DNA of 9,031 bases from Bacteroidota bacterium (GCA_947462425.1 CANHPI010000089.1:1-9031); one strand, 5' to 3'; numbered from the stretch's first letter, positions 1-7,214 are shown. Made by a program: numbers and translations. The notes: a model not told the origin generated them from the letters alone.

Positions 1-395
1 ATGCATGGAGTAAATTAGCCGGCTATTATGAGGGTAAGATGTATATTCCGCGGATGTCTTTCGCTCATTTGGCAAATACACAATACGATTCCCTAAGGGA
101 TGTTATACGACATGAATATGCGCATGCTTATGCACATCACTATCCTGAGTTAATTTTTAAAACAGAATTCTCTAAAGTATTCGGAGGTTCTTATGGTTAC
201 GATAAACCCTCCAAAATGCATTCAGATGCTTATGTAAGTGAATATGCAAAGACCATTCCCATGGAAGATTTTGCGGAGACTTTTATGATCTATTTAAAGC
301 GTAAAGGAAAAATGCCGAAATCATATATACACAAAAAGCTTATAGCCAAGTGGAGGTTTGTAGATAAAATAATTAAAAAGGCCTCAAACTATTAA
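1..395 (+). CDS. Putative zinc metallopeptidase (HExxH), 3' part only
   Basis: The reading frame is already open at the window edge, from the first full codon at base 3, so the ATG at 39 is probably internal and the gene begins outside the window. Counting from that ATG, HEYAH at residues 25-29 is a HExxH zinc-binding and catalytic motif. PMEDFAETF at residues 74-82 resembles the conserved acidic C-terminal motif of the 'putative zinc-binding metallopeptidase' group (Peptidase_Mx type), where a downstream acidic residue would be the third zinc ligand. A basic tail follows and the gene ends in TAA. No membrane segment is visible in this part. The 246-base gap to the next gene and the unrelated function suggest it is not part of the downstream operon. 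The family name is from memory of the motif pattern; an SprT-like or other HExxH protein is possible. Substrate unknown. Confidence 0.7.
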   Translation, partial: AWSKLAGYYEGKMYIPRMSFAHLANTQYDSLRDVIRHEYAHAYAHHYPELIFKTEFSKVFGGSYGYDKPSKMHSDAYVSEYAKTIPMEDFAETFMIYLKRKGKMPKSYIHKKLIAKWRFVDKIIKKASNY

Positions 396-585
396 TTATC
401 GACATTTTAGTGCCTTCAATACGCATGGGGTTAAATTCAATTGCATCAATTTCCTCATCCTACCTTAGAATTCCTAATAAAAAGTGAGAAAGGTGGGGTT
501 AACACTTAAGTGGAGTGTAAACTTTGAAATTAAAAAAATTAAGCATATGAGCTAGAAATCCTAAAATATTATAAAGCTTTGAATT

Positions 586-593
586 TACATTTG
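586..593 (+). promoter_or_regulatory. Possible Bacteroidota -7 promoter element
   Basis: TACATTTG matches the Bacteroidota primary sigma -7 consensus TAnnTTTG exactly. It lies 48 bases before the ATG of the M15-like gene, which would give a leader of roughly 40 nt. No TTG/TTTG is found 19-21 bases upstream where the -33 element should be, so the support is half of a promoter only. In DNA this A/T-rich a chance match is quite possible. Confidence 0.27.
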
Positions 594-641
594 TTTTTAT
601 AAATCAATTAATATTCCATTTTTCAATAAATTTATAAAATT

Positions 642-1298
642 ATGAAAGTTAAAACTAAATTGAAATTATTTATTATGATAATTTTTATTCTGCTTATTGC
701 AATAATTTTAAAATATGATAGAAAAATAAACCATGAAGTTGTAAAAAACTATATTCATTTTAATAAAAAAAAGATTTGCTTTTGTACTAATGAAACAATG
801 CGTTTAAAATTTGATAATTATCATGATAAACATGTTCCTGCAGTAAAAAAATATAAGCTAATTAATTTGGAGAATGATAAAAATTCAGAAATAAATAAAG
901 GCAACTTAGTAGCTATAACAAATGGTATTGGTTATCAAATTGCAAATTTAGAGTATAGTTCGGCGCATCTTCACCCAAAAGCTAAATTAATTTTACAAGA
1001 ACTTGGCCAGCGATTTAATGAAATCATGAAAAACAATAAAAATCAAGATAGTTTTTTCAGAGTTTCTTCATTGTTAAGAACAACAGCGCAACAAAAATCA
1101 TTGTCAAATCATTCACGCGCTGCAACAAAACAAACATCTACTCACAGTTATGGTTTAGCTTTTGATATTTCACTTTTAAAGTCAAATGAATGCTCATTAG
1201 GTTTAACAACTTTACAGAACTTACTAAACGAAATGAGGGCTAAAGGGAAAATACTTTTATGTCCTGAAAAAGGGTGTATTCATGTAACTGTAATTTAG
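642..1298 (+). CDS. Membrane-anchored DUF5715 / M15-like peptidase-fold protein
   Basis: The N-terminus has a basic stretch (MKVKTKLK) followed by a hydrophobic segment at about residues 7-23. This suggests a signal anchor or uncleaved signal peptide with the rest outside the cytoplasmic membrane. The C-terminal half resembles DUF5715, related to M15 D-Ala-D-Ala/LD-carboxypeptidases: FRVSSLLRT at about 139-147, then THSYGLAFD with His168 and Asp175, and a terminal CIHVTV with His214. These three residues are in the order of M15 zinc ligands. The usual M15 catalytic Glu three residues before the last His is not there; position 211 is Gly and the nearest Glu is 209. It may therefore use a variant site or only bind peptidoglycan. 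It lies 65 bases upstream of the FHA operon in the same direction and may be co-transcribed. A cell-wall role is inferred from the fold. Confidence 0.68.
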   Translation: MKVKTKLKLFIMIIFILLIAIILKYDRKINHEVVKNYIHFNKKKICFCTNETMRLKFDNYHDKHVPAVKKYKLINLENDKNSEINKGNLVAITNGIGYQIANLEYSSAHLHPKAKLILQELGQRFNEIMKNNKNQDSFFRVSSLLRTTAQQKSLSNHSRAATKQTSTHSYGLAFDISLLKSNECSLGLTTLQNLLNEMRAKGKILLCPEKGCIHVTVI

Positions 1299-1363
1299 TA
1301 ACTTAGAAACAGAACTGTTAAAAAACAAAAAAATTACTTAATTTTATTACAATTAATTAAAAT

Positions 1364-2452
1364 ATGACTTCTATTTCAAGAAAAATAATTGGTAGATCGC
1401 AAGATTGTGAATATGTAATTTATGATCCTAAAAACAGGGTATCGAGAAAGCATTTGGAGATAACTTTAAATGGTAATTTATTTACATTAAAAGATTTAAA
1501 TAGCTTGAATGGTACTTATATAAATGGCAACAAGATTAATCCAGGTCAGGAAATTAAAATAAGTATTACGGATAAAATAACATTATCAAAAGATTATCAA
1601 TTAAATTTAAATGAGGTTTTTAAAAATGTATTTGATGACGATTCTACAAAAATATTAAATAACAGTAAAGGCTCTTCATTAACATTTGATAATGAAAGAA
1701 CAATAGTAAATAATGGAGATAAAACCATCATATTCGATAAAAATAAAACCTCAATTAATGATTTATCAGATATTGATAAAACACCATACATTACAATTGG
1801 TAGATCAATTGACAATAAAATTGTTTTAGAAAACACTTCGGTATCAAAATACCATTGTAAAATCAGAATGATTAGCCCATTAATAGTTGAAATAGAAGAT
1901 TTAGGATCTACAAATGGAACTTTTGCTGATGAAATTAAAATTTTACCAAATTGTAAATTTCAATATTCGAGCAATGTAAAAATTAGGCTAGGTTCTAATG
2001 TAAATCTTGATTTAAAAAAAATATTTCCCTCTATTCATATCATTGAGAAAAAATCACCTCTTGTAAACTCAACTCCATCCCAACAAAATAATCAAGCCAT
2101 TACTGCAAACGAATTAAATGAATTTATGCAACTTGAAGAAGTTTGGAAAGAATATAATAATAGGCATCAAACAGCTTCAAGTTCTGCCAATTCTTACTCC
2201 ATTGGTGGAACCATTCTTGGCGGAGTAGCGGCTATAGTTTTAGGAGGGCCGGTTGGTATGGCACTTTCAATTGGTGGTGGTGTTTTAGGTAGGTATCTAG
2301 GACAACAAGGTTCAAATAAAATAAAGAATGATCATACTTATGAAGATATGTTTTTACAAGTATATGCGTGTCCTAGATGTAAAGAATCTTTTCAACGCAA
2401 ACCATGGATAACAATAAGAGATTGCAATAAATGCAGAATAAAATTTAGATAA
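1364..2452 (+). CDS. Double FHA-domain protein with glycine zipper and C-terminal zinc ribbon
   Basis: This is a reader of phosphothreonine with two FHA domains. The first spans about residues 5-82 with G10-R11-S12, S27-R28-K29-H30 and N49-G50-T51. The second spans about 141-216 with G146-R147-S148, S161-K162-Y163-H164 and N184-G185-T186. Both keep the Arg, Ser and Asn that contact phosphothreonine in FHA folds. The linker (88-140) is disordered and carries Thr motifs DDSTKI (92-97), ERTIV (111-115) and DKTII (119-123) that look like kinase targets. Residues 279-313 form a Gly-rich hydrophobic segment with a central GGP turn, possibly a membrane hairpin. A zinc ribbon follows, CPRC at 336-339 and CNKC at 354-357. 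It is the first gene of the tight string, with 32 bases to the next FHA gene. Likely role: a membrane-associated scaffold that docks phosphorylated partners. The exact partner is unknown. Confidence 0.9.
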   Translation: MTSISRKIIGRSQDCEYVIYDPKNRVSRKHLEITLNGNLFTLKDLNSLNGTYINGNKINPGQEIKISITDKITLSKDYQLNLNEVFKNVFDDDSTKILNNSKGSSLTFDNERTIVNNGDKTIIFDKNKTSINDLSDIDKTPYITIGRSIDNKIVLENTSVSKYHCKIRMISPLIVEIEDLGSTNGTFADEIKILPNCKFQYSSNVKIRLGSNVNLDLKKIFPSIHIIEKKSPLVNSTPSQQNNQAITANELNEFMQLEEVWKEYNNRHQTASSSANSYSIGGTILGGVAAIVLGGPVGMALSIGGGVLGRYLGQQGSNKIKNDHTYEDMFLQVYACPRCKESFQRKPWITIRDCNKCRIKFR

Positions 2453-2484
2453 TAATGATTTTTAACTTTATATAAAACAATTTT

Positions 2485-2922
2485 ATGAAATATTTCAAAT
2501 GTGGTAAATGTCAAACACCTTATAAATTTGACGAAAATGTTATAAATAATTCATCAATAACAATTAAATGTAACAAGTGTGGAGCTAACAATACAATTCG
2601 CTTAGGCCCTGTTTTAATTATTCAAACAAAAGACCAAACAAAAAAAGTTAATCTTTCATTAGGGCCAAATTCAATAGGAAGATCCTCCAAAAATAATGAA
2701 TCAAAAATTTTGTTGGATGATCAATATATTAGCAGAAAACACGTAACCATTCATGTAGAAGTAGTTGAGCAAAAAATGTTTTTCTATGTGGAAGATCATT
2801 CAAGTTTAAATGGAACCTACAATAAAACTAAAACACGAATAAAACCAAATTTAAAATATCCTTTTAAAAAGGATGATTATTTTGTGATTGGCCTAACAAA
2901 ATTATCAGTAAGTTTTAACTAA
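2485..2922 (+). CDS. Small zinc ribbon-FHA domain protein
   Basis: The N-terminus is a zinc ribbon of the MJ0042 kind (CGKC at residues 6-9, CNKC at 29-32, with the typical YKFDE between). An FHA domain of about residues 55-140 follows, with G65-R66-S67, S83-R84-K85-H86 and the S107-L108-N109-G110-T111 loop, so the phosphothreonine-contacting residues are intact. There is no signal peptide or membrane segment, so it should be a soluble cytoplasmic adaptor. At 145 residues it is little more than the two domains. The preceding gene ends with a zinc ribbon and this one begins with one, so both pair the same two modules in opposite order. It lies 18 bases before the LysM gene and is almost certainly co-transcribed. 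The zinc ribbon could bind protein or nucleic acid; the sequence does not decide which. Confidence 0.9.
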   Translation: MKYFKCGKCQTPYKFDENVINNSSITIKCNKCGANNTIRLGPVLIIQTKDQTKKVNLSLGPNSIGRSSKNNESKILLDDQYISRKHVTIHVEVVEQKMFFYVEDHSSLNGTYNKTKTRIKPNLKYPFKKDDYFVIGLTKLSVSFN

Positions 2923-2940
2923 TAATCTAAATTTAACATT

Positions 2941-4230
2941 ATGGAAAAGTCAGAAAACAAACACGGAGATGATAAGACTAGAATTCAATTCAGTTCAGAT
3001 CAGACTAAAAATAATGCTTCACCTAAAGATGATAGCACAAGAATTGAAAATAATACCAATGCTAAATCTCAAAATGATAATGCTGAAAAATCAGATAACG
3101 TAAATAGTAATGCTAATACAACGGATAATAATTCTGATAACATAAATAAAATAAAAGAGGATTTAAAAGCTAAATCTGAAGAAAAGCATAAAATTTCAAA
3201 AGGTACCGTTGTTGCTGGCGGGGTTGCGGCAGGCGTAGTTGGGGCAGCAGCAGGTGTTGCGGCAGGGGTTCATTACAGTGATGAAATAAAAAATGCTTTC
3301 ACGCAAACAGAAACTAATGCACCTGAAAGCATTGCACAGGAAGAGCAAAATAATGCACAGAATCCGAATACCGAAACAACTAGCACAACAACAACAACTG
3401 GCACAACAGAAAATGTTGCTTCTACTACAACCAATCATATACCACACGAAAATGATGGAGCACAATTGGTTTCCAATGTAAATCCTGATAACATTCAAGA
3501 TGCAAACATAAACAATCCTAGTTCTTTAAATATTGAGTACCATGATAGTTCGGGTACTTATGAAATCAGTTGTACTGACGTAAATTCAGATGGTAAAATT
3601 GATTCAATGACCATGAATGCAGAAATGGTTGACGGTACAAGTGTAAGTTACACAGCTACTGGCGAAACTTTAGACCAATTGTTAATGGGTGATGTTCAAC
3701 CAGCTTCTCAAAATGATTATGTTTCTTTCAATCCTAACAGTGACGTAATTGATTTAAATTGCGAAATTCCTGAGGTAACTGATTTTCCGGAAACTTCATC
3801 GTACACAATTCAATCAGGTGATACCTTGTCCGAAATTGCTGCTCAAAATAATACAACTGTAGAAGAATTAATGGCGCATAATCCACAAATCAATGATCCA
3901 AATATGATTTATACCGGACATCAATTAAATATACCCGGACAAAATGCAGAAATAATTACACCGGAATCTAATGAATTAATTTCAGAGGTATTGCCTGAAT
4001 ATGATACTAACATCGATGATAATACTTTTGATGCAATTGAAACAAATGAAACCACAGATTACGCTCAAACCGACTGGCAATCTTTCGAAGATACCCCTGT
4101 TGACATGTCTAATGTAGATGATAGTTATTTAACAGCAATGAATGATACGGATTTCGATAATTACGGTAGTTCAGATAATTATTCTGATTCCTCTTTTGGT
4201 GATAGTTCTGTTAACTTAGATTTTGTTTAA
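2941..4230 (+). CDS. LysM-domain membrane protein with cytoplasmic Thr-motif tail
   Basis: Residues 1-87 are Asn/Asp/Lys-rich and look disordered. They include DDKTRI (10-15) and DDSTRI (30-35), close matches to DDSTKI in the double-FHA protein. Residues 88-111 form a Gly/Ala/Val segment, glycine-zipper-like, long enough to cross a membrane, with Lys/His before it (positive-inside), so the N-terminus should be cytoplasmic. Outside follow a Thr/Asn-rich linker, a small region with the acidic loop DVNSDGKID (213-221) that fits a calcium-binding loop, a LysM domain (288-332, YTIQSGDTLSEIAAQNN to LNIP) expected to bind peptidoglycan N-acetylglucosamine chains, and an acidic Asp/Ser/Asn tail. It is only 2 bases from the PP2C gene. 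Likely role, inferred: it links cell-wall attachment outside to phosphorylation and FHA docking inside. The central region (about 190-285) is not recognised. Confidence 0.87.
   Translation: MEKSENKHGDDKTRIQFSSDQTKNNASPKDDSTRIENNTNAKSQNDNAEKSDNVNSNANTTDNNSDNINKIKEDLKAKSEEKHKISKGTVVAGGVAAGVVGAAAGVAAGVHYSDEIKNAFTQTETNAPESIAQEEQNNAQNPNTETTSTTTTTGTTENVASTTTNHIPHENDGAQLVSNVNPDNIQDANINNPSSLNIEYHDSSGTYEISCTDVNSDGKIDSMTMNAEMVDGTSVSYTATGETLDQLLMGDVQPASQNDYVSFNPNSDVIDLNCEIPEVTDFPETSSYTIQSGDTLSEIAAQNNTTVEELMAHNPQINDPNMIYTGHQLNIPGQNAEIITPESNELISEVLPEYDTNIDDNTFDAIETNETTDYAQTDWQSFEDTPVDMSNVDDSYLTAMNDTDFDNYGSSDNYSDSSFGDSSVNLDFV
3385..3399 (+). repeat. ACA trinucleotide run encoding poly-Thr
   Basis: Four ACA codons and one ACT encode Thr149-Thr153 in the linker of the LysM protein, within a longer Thr/Asn/Glu-rich stretch. 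Any slippage would be in frame and would only change the linker length. Confidence 0.6.
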
Positions 4231-4232
4231 AT

Positions 4233-5456
4233 ATGATTAAAATTAACTCGGCTAATTATATTAGCGAACTAGGAAAAAGAAGTAACAATGAAGATAATTG
4301 CGCAATTAATCCAAACAAAACTTATGTTGTTTGTGATGGAGTTGGAGGTTCTGAAAAAGGTGAAATTGCATCCGATATTGTTGTAAGGGAATTTATAAAC
4401 CTGTTTAATTCTGAAACTGAAATTACTGCAAATGACGCAATAAAATTTGTTGAGGCTAAATTAACAAGTCATATCGAACAACATCCCGAAACGATGGGTA
4501 TGGCAACAACATTAACGTTAGCTCATATTAAAAGTGATTCACTTTACGTTGCATGGTGTGGTGATAGCAGAGTTTATCAGTTCAGAAATGGAAATATTGT
4601 ATTTAAAACTGTTGATCATAGCTGGGTAAACGAAGCCGTTAAAGCAGGAATAATTACAGAGGAAGAAGCAATAAATCATCCTAAATCTAATGTTATAACT
4701 AGAGCAATTCAGGGCTCCCATAAACCTGTATTAATTGATGATGCTACTTTAACTGACCTTCAGGTTAATGATACTTTTCTTTTGTGTTCGGATGGAATTT
4801 TAGAGAGCTGGAGTGATGATGATTTAATTGCTCTTTTTACAAGCGAAAGAAATGTTGATGAGATACTAAATAAAATTAAAGCCGAATGCTCTGTTCACTC
4901 CAGAGATAATTTTACTGCTATCGTTTTTAAATTAGATGAAGTTTCAATACAACTTAATAGTGTAATTAATGAACCTAAAACTAATTTTTCTAATCAAGAA
5001 AAAATTTCTGTTGAAGAAGTTGTAAAAAAACAAGTAACCAATGATAATTTTGAAGAGAATCAAAACCATTCTCATCAATCTATCAATCATAAGCTAAAGA
5101 AAAAAATACCCGTATCAATTCTCTATGGTATTATTGTAGTTTTACTTTTAATAATCAGTTATAACTTTTTTATTAATGATAATGTTCCTAATAATAAAAT
5201 CAATAAAAAAACTAAAATTAGCAAACAAGAAAAAGAGAATATAAATGATAATAAATCTGATCAAAATCCTGAAGAAAACAATCAAATTAAAATTGATGAT
5301 TCAAAAATAAAGAAAGAAGCATCTGAAAAATATGAAAATAAAGATGACTCTAAAAATGAAAAAGTAAAAAACGGAAAGCTTAAAAACGAGGATAGCAAAA
5401 AAGAAAAAACTGAAACATCAAATCCTAATAAAAAAAATAAACCAAATGAAAATTAG
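4233..5456 (+). CDS. PP2C-family Ser/Thr protein phosphatase with one membrane segment
   Basis: The catalytic domain (about residues 5-235) shows the PPM/PP2C signatures in order: RSNNEDN (16-22), VCDGVGG (33-39), GMATTLTL (89-96), WCGDSRVY (108-115), DHSWV (128-132), LLCSDGILE (183-191) and RDNFTAIV (224-231). Metal-binding Asp residues 21, 35, 187 and 225 are present, so it should be an active Mg/Mn-dependent phosphatase opposing the kinase at 7260. Residues about 294-314 are a membrane segment preceded by KLKKK, which places the catalytic domain inside the cell. The last 90 or so residues, outside, are Lys/Asn/Glu/Asp-rich low complexity with no recognised fold. This differs from PrkC/PknB partner phosphatases, which are usually soluble and near 250 residues. 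It lies 2 bases after the LysM gene, and its stop overlaps the lipoprotein start. Likely targets are the Thr-motif proteins encoded around it; this is inferred. Confidence 0.94.
   Translation: MIKINSANYISELGKRSNNEDNCAINPNKTYVVCDGVGGSEKGEIASDIVVREFINLFNSETEITANDAIKFVEAKLTSHIEQHPETMGMATTLTLAHIKSDSLYVAWCGDSRVYQFRNGNIVFKTVDHSWVNEAVKAGIITEEEAINHPKSNVITRAIQGSHKPVLIDDATLTDLQVNDTFLLCSDGILESWSDDDLIALFTSERNVDEILNKIKAECSVHSRDNFTAIVFKLDEVSIQLNSVINEPKTNFSNQEKISVEEVVKKQVTNDNFEENQNHSHQSINHKLKKKIPVSILYGIIVVLLLIISYNFFINDNVPNNKINKKTKISKQEKENINDNKSDQNPEENNQIKIDDSKIKKEASEKYENKDDSKNEKVKNGKLKNEDSKKEKTETSNPNKKNKPNEN
5446..5456 (+). other. 11-base stop/start overlap between PP2C and lipoprotein genes
   Basis: The lipoprotein ATG at 5446 lies inside the last codons of the phosphatase, whose TAG ends at 5456, in a different frame. 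No separate leader exists, so translation of the lipoprotein is probably coupled to termination of the phosphatase. Confidence 0.85.
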
Positions 5457-5916
5457 TCGTTTTTATATAATACTATTGCCTGCAGTTTTTTTACTTTTTT
5501 TTAGTAATCTTTTCCTCTCTTGCACGGGCACAAACTACGAGAAAAAAATACCCGGCTGGTATACTTGTAGTGCAAAAATCAATAAAACAACCCTTGCCGC
5601 AGAAGTAACGTATTATAAAAATGGTGATTTAAAATTTGATGCTACTGTTTCGGAAGATGTTATTGAAAATGTTTCAATGAAAATAAAAATAAAAATGATT
5701 GGAACTTGGTCATACACTGATGGTAAAATTTACGAAAAACTAAAATCCATTGAAGTTAGCCCTAAAATTGTTGAAGAAGCCATAAAAGAATCAATATTAA
5801 AAGAGTATGAAAAAGAACAGGACAAAGGGAGTGTTGTAAAAGAAATTAATGATTATAGTATGGTGCTGGTAAATGATAAAGGGGAAGAAACTATTTATAC
5901 CCGCGTGAAAAAGTAA
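5446..5916 (+). CDS. Putative lipoprotein, lipocalin-like beta-rich
   Basis: The N-terminus (MKISR, then a strongly hydrophobic stretch at 6-24) ends in LFLSC with Cys26, a plausible lipobox of the relaxed Bacteroidota type (Phe at -3). The mature protein of about 130 residues would be lipid-anchored in the envelope. It has alternating polar/hydrophobic strands and two G-x-W/G-W motifs (G37-W38-Y39 and G86-T87-W88) followed by NGD or DGK turns. This recalls small lipocalin-like lipoproteins of the phylum, but the resemblance is weak and I do not assign a family. A charged helical stretch (about 107-126) and a final strand follow. Its start overlaps the phosphatase gene by 11 bases, so it is likely made in fixed proportion to it. 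It could be a periplasmic partner of the extracytoplasmic tails of PP2C, kinase or LysM protein; this is a guess from position only. Confidence 0.78.
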   Translation: MKISRFYIILLPAVFLLFFSNLFLSCTGTNYEKKIPGWYTCSAKINKTTLAAEVTYYKNGDLKFDATVSEDVIENVSMKIKIKMIGTWSYTDGKIYEKLKSIEVSPKIVEEAIKESILKEYEKEQDKGSVVKEINDYSMVLVNDKGEETIYTRVKK

Positions 5917-5924
5917 AAATATTA

Positions 5925-5942
5925 TTAATATTCTTAATATTC
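5925..5942 (+). repeat. Tandem 9-base repeat in intergenic gap
   Basis: TTAATATTC occurs twice head to tail, with a further TTA after it, in the 65-base gap between the lipoprotein and caspase genes. It may be plain A/T-rich low complexity or a small operator-like site. No function can be read from it. Confidence 0.4.
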
Positions 5943-5981
5943 TTACCAAGTCAATATAAGCCAATTAAATTTAAATTTTAT

Positions 5982-7214
5982 ATGATTAATTTTATTAAAT
6001 GCATAGCTTTTATTTATGTTTTGATTATCTCAAATAATCAAATTTTATCTCAATGTTTAAAAGGAGATTGCGAAAACGGCTTTGGTACAAAAATTTATCC
6101 TGACAGCAGTAGATTTGAAGGTAATTTTGAAAAAGGATTTAAAAAAAATGGAATTTACACTTATAAAAGTGGGGACAAATACGAAGGTTCGTTTAACAAT
6201 AACTTAAGAGACGGTTTTGGTATTTACACCTACAAAAATGGTGAGCAATACAAAGGGTTATTTTTAAATGATAAAAAAGAATACGGCTCTTATCAATTTA
6301 AAAACAATGATGTTTATACAGGTTCATTCGAAAATAATTTACCAAACGGATACGGTGTAATGAAATATAAATCAGGTAAAGTAATAGAAGGATACTGGGA
6401 AAATGGGAAAACATCATGGAATTACAATACAGACTCATTGAATCAACAGCTAGCGCAGCTAAATTTAGTAGTTACAGATTCAACTAAAAGCTTAACATTC
6501 GAAAAAAATGCACCTCGTTTTTTTTCAGTGATTGTAGGGGTTTCTGATTATGAAGGTGTTCTCTCCGATTTAAGATATGCTGATAATGACGCTAAAATTT
6601 TTTATAATAATTTAATGAAAGCATTTCCTGCTGAAACAGGAAATGGAAATGTAAAAATATTATTAAATGAAAACGCGTCTTGTCAAAACATTCAAAATGC
6701 ATTAAAATCAATTTTATCACAAGCAAGTGAAAACGATTATGTCATTTTTTATTTTTCAGGGCACGGAAGCCCAGGCAACTTTTGTCCATCAAATTATACT
6801 CAGCAAAAACTTTCACACGATTTTGTAAAATCTTGTTTTAAGCAATCTAAAGCCAAATATAAATTATGTATTGCCGATGCCTGCTACTCTGGCAGCATTG
6901 GTAACACTTCCAATCAATATGCTTCTGAAGAAACATACATTAGATTAAAAGATACTAAACTAGGAGTAATTATGTCATCCAAATCAAATCAAACATCGGG
7001 TGAAACAACCGACCTTCAACAAGGAATTTTTAGTTACTTTTTTATTAAAGGTATGCGTGGTTCTGCTGATTTAAATAAAGATTCTTATGTAACCGTTGGT
7101 GAGCTGTTCCTTTATACAAAACAAGCCGTTACTCAAAAAAGCAATGGCGCTCAGGTGCCAGTTGTGTTTGGAAATAATCTCTATAAAATTCCCATCTCTC
7201 GAGTTAAGAGATAA
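5982..7214 (+). CDS. Secreted MORN-repeat protein with caspase-like (C14) protease domain
   Basis: Residues 1-24 look like a Sec signal peptide (MINFIKC, hydrophobic core, ILSQ). The Cys25 context has Gln at -1, which is poor for a lipobox. Residues about 44-143 hold five MORN-type repeats (pattern Y/F-E/K/T-G-x-F/W-x-N-x4-G-x-G), often involved in lipid or protein contact. The caspase-like domain starts at about residue 180 (FFSVIVGVSDYEG, then LRYADNDA). The catalytic dyad is visible: His261 in YFSGHGSPG and Cys301 in IADACYSGS. A later loop DLNKDSYVTVGE (363-374) fits the 12-position EF-hand calcium loop. Length and domain order are complete. It lies 65 bases after the lipoprotein and 45 bases before the kinase, same strand. 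It is probably the protease output of the cluster, acting outside the cytoplasmic membrane; substrates are unknown. Bacterial members of this fold usually cut after basic residues, but this was not deduced here. Confidence 0.92.
   Translation: MINFIKCIAFIYVLIISNNQILSQCLKGDCENGFGTKIYPDSSRFEGNFEKGFKKNGIYTYKSGDKYEGSFNNNLRDGFGIYTYKNGEQYKGLFLNDKKEYGSYQFKNNDVYTGSFENNLPNGYGVMKYKSGKVIEGYWENGKTSWNYNTDSLNQQLAQLNLVVTDSTKSLTFEKNAPRFFSVIVGVSDYEGVLSDLRYADNDAKIFYNNLMKAFPAETGNGNVKILLNENASCQNIQNALKSILSQASENDYVIFYFSGHGSPGNFCPSNYTQQKLSHDFVKSCFKQSKAKYKLCIADACYSGSIGNTSNQYASEETYIRLKDTKLGVIMSSKSNQTSGETTDLQQGIFSYFFIKGMRGSADLNKDSYVTVGELFLYTKQAVTQKSNGAQVPVVFGNNLYKIPISRVKR

Noticed and set aside
503..512. CACTTAAGTG 10-bp palindrome in the first spacer as an operator or insertion-sequence end
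   Set aside because: It is a single short palindrome, with no second copy nearby, no target duplication and no transposase remnant seen.
1308..1319. AACAG-AA-CTGTT inverted repeat before the double-FHA gene
   Set aside because: The 5-bp arms are too short, and no promoter element is near enough to support an operator or terminator call.
5486..5502. T7 and T8 runs in the lipoprotein signal sequence as phase-variation sites (also A8 at 5430-5437 and 6141-6148, T8 at 6518-6525)
   Set aside because: Runs of this length are expected in coding sequence this A/T-rich, and all frames are intact. Nothing but the runs themselves supports switching.
1364..5916. Regulatory module of a type VI secretion system (kinase, PP2C and FHA)
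   Set aside because: No Tss structural genes, ClpV, Hcp or VgrG are visible. Kinase, phosphatase and FHA genes alone do not indicate type VI secretion.
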